From: CBCXVS01 sp965178525
GTDB lineage: Bacteria > Tectomicrobia > Entotheonellia > Entotheonellales > Entotheonellaceae
Direction of reading: 5' to 3'
Assembly: GCA_965178525.1 (NCBI GenBank)
Contig: CBCXVS010000169.1
Span: 1 to 16,649, forward strand
Length of the DNA stretch: 16,649 bases
Made by a program: the position numbers and the translations under genes. Within the stretch, counting starts at the first letter, position 1; each line of letters starts with the position of its first letter. This document shows, piece by piece, positions 14,395-16,649 of this stretch. The notes beneath the pieces are model-generated. The model was not told the origin of the DNA and did not search any database. It saw only the letters and a list, made by a program, of their open reading frames with translations.

Positions 14395-14478
14395 TCAAAA
14401 CACCTCAGCCGGATCGGCGACGACCGCCTTGCGCGCGGCTAGGCTACCCGCTATGGAACACATGGCAACCGTCAATAC
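14395..14478 (-). pseudogene. Detached C-terminal coding remnant of the DevC-like gene
   Basis: Read on the minus strand in the frame ending with TGA at 14395-14397, this stretch encodes LTVAMCSIAGSLAARKAV and then VADPAEVF. It matches the C-terminus of the adjacent paralog (LALAMSSVSSLMAVRKAR then HTDPAELF) residue for residue in spacing. It belongs to the gene at 14472-15563 but is out of frame because of the 14-bp duplication at 14479-14506. Confidence 0.85.
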
Positions 14479-15563
14479 CAAGACGAAGACCACAAGACGA
14501 AGACCATACGTAAAAGCGTCAGACGCATGAGTAAGCCCGTCCACCTGATCAGTAGTTCATAGAACGCGTAACTGCAGATGAAACCCAGCATGAAACCGGT
14601 GAGGGCCAGGAGCAAGGCTTGCATAATGACCATGCCTATGACGGCCTGATTGTGATAGCCGATGGCCTTCATCGTGGCAAACTGCGGCAGATGATCCACG
14701 ACATCCGTATACAGAATTTGATAGCAGATGATCACCCCGATCACGAATCCCATGGCGGCACCAAGTCCAAAAACGGCGCCAATAGGCGTATGTTTTCGCC
14801 AGTATTGCCTTTCGTGTTCGAGATAAGCTTGTTTGGTATAGATCGTGACATCGCGCGGCAGCACGCGCCGCAAGGCGGCAACGGCGCTGGCAGCAACGGT
14901 GCCGGGTGCAAGGTGAACGATGCCCAGCTCAACTTTGCCCAATCGTGCCTCGCGACTCGCCGGGGATGAGAAGTATTTGAGGAAATTGCGCGCGCTCATC
15001 ATTATATTACCCTCGTTGGCAAAATCAGTGCCCAAGCGAAATGTCCCAACCACGCGAGCCCTCTTGCCGGATAACTCGCTCACAACGCCTGCTGCTCGCT
15101 CGCCAAAGTAAGGCTTCGATTGAGTGTCAATGAGCACCGTATTCGGCAGGTTCAAGGCGGCGGCATGCACACGGATGTCCGGATTCAGAAAGATGGGATC
15201 GGCCGGGTTGAAGGCCAGCACGCGTATGGGGCGTTGCTTTCCCGTGCTGGGGTTACGCCACCACGACAGGGCATATTCAATGTACAGAGGGTAGGCAGTT
15301 TGCACTTCAGGAAGGGCCTGGGCTTGTTGCAAACGACGCCGGGCAAAGGGTTCGTTATGTGTCATGGTATGCTTTAACGCATTCGTGATGATAATATCGG
15401 CATGTAATTGATTGACCAGCTCGACCTGACTGTCATACAGGCCAGTGAGGAAGCCCACCTGAGTAAACATCAAGAAGACAGCTAAGGTAATGCCCGCGAC
15501 GGACGTGAGGAAGCGCCGGATATCATGCGTGGCGTTATTCCAGGCCAAGCGGAATCCGTACAT
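14472..15563 (-). CDS. DevC-like ABC transporter permease, C-terminally frameshifted
   Basis: This 363-residue permease of the DevC/FtsX-like type has an N-terminal membrane helix (about 18-40), a MacB-like periplasmic domain (FNPADPIFLNPDI, PNTVLIDTQSKPYFGE, VGTFRLGTDFANEGNIMMS), and C-terminal membrane helices with QFATMKAIGYHNQAVIGMV. DevC proteins work with a DevA ATPase and DevB fusion protein to export lipids or glycolipids; neither partner is in the window. The last residues (VLWSSSWY) do not fit the family. A perfect 14-base tandem duplication at 14479-14506 shifts the frame. Removing one copy restores a 384-residue protein ending DPAEVF at 14395, as in the neighbour. The start follows the upstream permease stop by two bases, with GGAG about 11 bases upstream. 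The truncated product may or may not work, since the last membrane helix is lost. Confidence 0.88.
   Translation of the reverse strand: MYGFRLAWNNATHDIRRFLTSVAGITLAVFLMFTQVGFLTGLYDSQVELVNQLHADIIITNALKHTMTHNEPFARRRLQQAQALPEVQTAYPLYIEYALSWWRNPSTGKQRPIRVLAFNPADPIFLNPDIRVHAAALNLPNTVLIDTQSKPYFGERAAGVVSELSGKRARVVGTFRLGTDFANEGNIMMSARNFLKYFSSPASREARLGKVELGIVHLAPGTVAASAVAALRRVLPRDVTIYTKQAYLEHERQYWRKHTPIGAVFGLGAAMGFVIGVIICYQILYTDVVDHLPQFATMKAIGYHNQAVIGMVIMQALLLALTGFMLGFICSYAFYELLIRWTGLLMRLTLLRMVFVLWSSSWY
14479..14506. repeat. 14-bp perfect tandem duplication causing a frameshift
   Basis: CAAGACGAAGACCA occurs at 14479-14492 and again at 14493-14506 with no intervening base and no extension of identity at either edge. 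Fourteen is not a multiple of three, and the duplication lies exactly where the DevC-like reading frame is lost. Confidence 0.97.
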
Positions 15564-15565
15564 GG

Positions 15566-16649
15566 CTAAAATAACTCCGCAGGATCCGTATGCCGGGCCT
15601 TACGCACCGCCATGAGGCTGGAGACCGAACTCATGGCCAGAGCCAAGATCAACACGAACCCGATGCGCAAACCCGTCATGCGCATGGGGAAATGCGCGGT
15701 CTGGCGAATGATCTCGTATACCCCAGCCGACATGGCTAACGCAGGGACAAAACCCATGAGGGCAAGGAAGAAAGCCTGTTGCAAAACGACGAACGAAATC
15801 GAACGATTGGTGTAGCCTAAGGCCTTCAAGGTCGCATATTCAGCGAGATGGTTCAGAATATCGGACGCCAAGACCTGATAGAAAACGACCATGCCCACCA
15901 CAAACGCGATCAGCGAGCCGGTGCCAAAAATGATGCCAGTGGAGGTAACGTTCGTCCAATAGCGCTTTTCAAGGCTTTCGAACTCAGGGCGGGTCAGCAC
16001 TTGGACATCACATGGAAGCAGGTGGCGCAAGCGGCGCGCGACGATACGGGGGACCACATCTGATGTCACTTGGACGAGGCCAATATTGACATTTTCCAAC
16101 ACATATCCATTCAAGATCCGGGCAAAATTTCGATCGCTCACAACCAGGGCGCCAAAGGAGCCAAAGCCGGTACCCAAGGTATACTGCCCGCCGATTCTCG
16201 TGGTGTGCCGCTGGAGTTCGATCGTCTGCCCCGGTTCCAGGGAACCGTATTCCGGCCGGGTGAGACGATCAACGAGAACCGTGTCGGGTTGGCGCAGGAT
16301 CGCCTGTTGCTGTTCAATCTCAGGTAACTTAAAGACCGGGTCGCGCGGGTTAAAGCCAAGCATCAGGATCGGAGAGCGTAAGCGGGTGTGCTGATTCTGC
16401 CACATCGGCAGGGCAATATAGACCGGCATAGCGCGTTTGACTCCGGGCATACTTGCGGCCTGGTACAAGCGGTGTCGAGGAATCGTCCCAGGCCGGTTGA
16501 TGAAGACATAATGAGGTGAGACAAGGATAAGGTCATAGTTCAACCCATTGTAGATTTGGGTTGCCGTTTGCACTAGACCGAAGTTCCCCTGGCAGAATAG
16601 GCGGAGGGTTAAGTAGATCAACAGGTTGGCCCAATTCAAAAGTCCATTT
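15566..16649 (-). CDS. DevC-like ABC transporter permease, 5' end beyond window
   Basis: This partial gene has an open frame that continues to the window edge at 16649, so roughly the first 25-30 residues, including part of the first membrane helix, are missing. The rest shows DevC-family structure: LNYDLILVSPHYVFINRPG, a periplasmic domain with LGFNPRDPVFKLPEI and PDTVLVDRLTRPEYGSLEPG, and three C-terminal membrane helices around LAEYATLKALGYTNRSISFVVLQQAFFLA, ending RKARHTDPAELF. It is paralogous to the next gene downstream, with matching landmarks throughout, and the two are separated by two bases. A heterodimeric permease is plausible. A TTG at 16639 could be read as a start but would leave the family N-terminus incomplete. 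Confidence 0.88.
   Translation of the reverse strand, partial: NGLLNWANLLIYLTLRLFCQGNFGLVQTATQIYNGLNYDLILVSPHYVFINRPGTIPRHRLYQAASMPGVKRAMPVYIALPMWQNQHTRLRSPILMLGFNPRDPVFKLPEIEQQQAILRQPDTVLVDRLTRPEYGSLEPGQTIELQRHTTRIGGQYTLGTGFGSFGALVVSDRNFARILNGYVLENVNIGLVQVTSDVVPRIVARRLRHLLPCDVQVLTRPEFESLEKRYWTNVTSTGIIFGTGSLIAFVVGMVVFYQVLASDILNHLAEYATLKALGYTNRSISFVVLQQAFFLALMGFVPALAMSAGVYEIIRQTAHFPMRMTGLRIGFVLILALAMSSVSSLMAVRKARHTDPAELF

Overview
The window reads as a chromosomal segment of a diderm (Gram-negative type), respiring bacterium with mid-range GC. It has a cytochrome c maturation (Ccm) operon, F-type ATP synthase F0 genes, a deoxyxylulose-phosphate synthase and DevC-type ABC permeases. The Ccm genes include a Cys-type CcmE and no CcmG or CcmH. 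That set is known from Desulfovibrio-like bacteria and some archaea, so a deep-branching lineage is more likely than a standard proteobacterium. A Tectomicrobia/Entotheonella-, NC10- or Nitrospirota-like source is only a guess. No phage, insertion sequence or CRISPR array is visible.

Layout. 1-1566: a tRNA-Met(CAU) gene on the minus strand, a noncoding stretch with a long hairpin, a small two-HTH DNA-binding protein, and a regulatory intergenic region with back-to-back promoters, a 17-bp operator-like dyad and a 25-codon ORF with a good ribosome binding site. 1567-10371 (minus strand): a compact, operon-like series in transcription order: aroQ-type chorismate mutase, ccmE, ccmF, a CcmI-like zinc-ribbon membrane protein, a secreted carboxypeptidase-regulatory-like membrane protein, ccmA, ccmB, ccmC, ccmD and an acyl-CoA mutase large subunit. 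It ends at a 10-bp GC hairpin. 10372-10645: a divergent promoter region. 10646-12104 (plus strand): atpZ, atpI and atpB. No c-subunit gene follows. 12340-14268 (plus strand): a divergent dxs. 14395-16649 (minus strand): two tandem DevC-like permeases. The upstream one runs off the window edge. The downstream one is frameshifted by an exact 14-bp tandem duplication.

How the genes work together. CcmABCD would load heme onto CcmE (here through a CxxxY motif), and CcmF would transfer it to apocytochromes. The two extra membrane proteins probably stand in for CcmI/CcmH-type chaperone functions. The c-type cytochromes feed the respiratory chain that drives the ATP synthase encoded divergently. Chorismate mutase (aromatic amino acids and possibly quinones) and the acyl-CoA mutase (branched or short acyl-CoA isomerisation) lie at the two ends of the ccm operon. 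The mutase carries the isobutyryl-CoA-mutase residues Phe/Gln rather than the methylmalonyl-CoA-mutase residues Tyr/Arg.

The strongest unusual signals are the 14-bp duplication that breaks the DevC C-terminus, the CcmE-Cys/no-CcmGH system, the ICM-type active site of the mutase, the atpB without atpE, and the operator/promoter/small-ORF region around 1140-1421.
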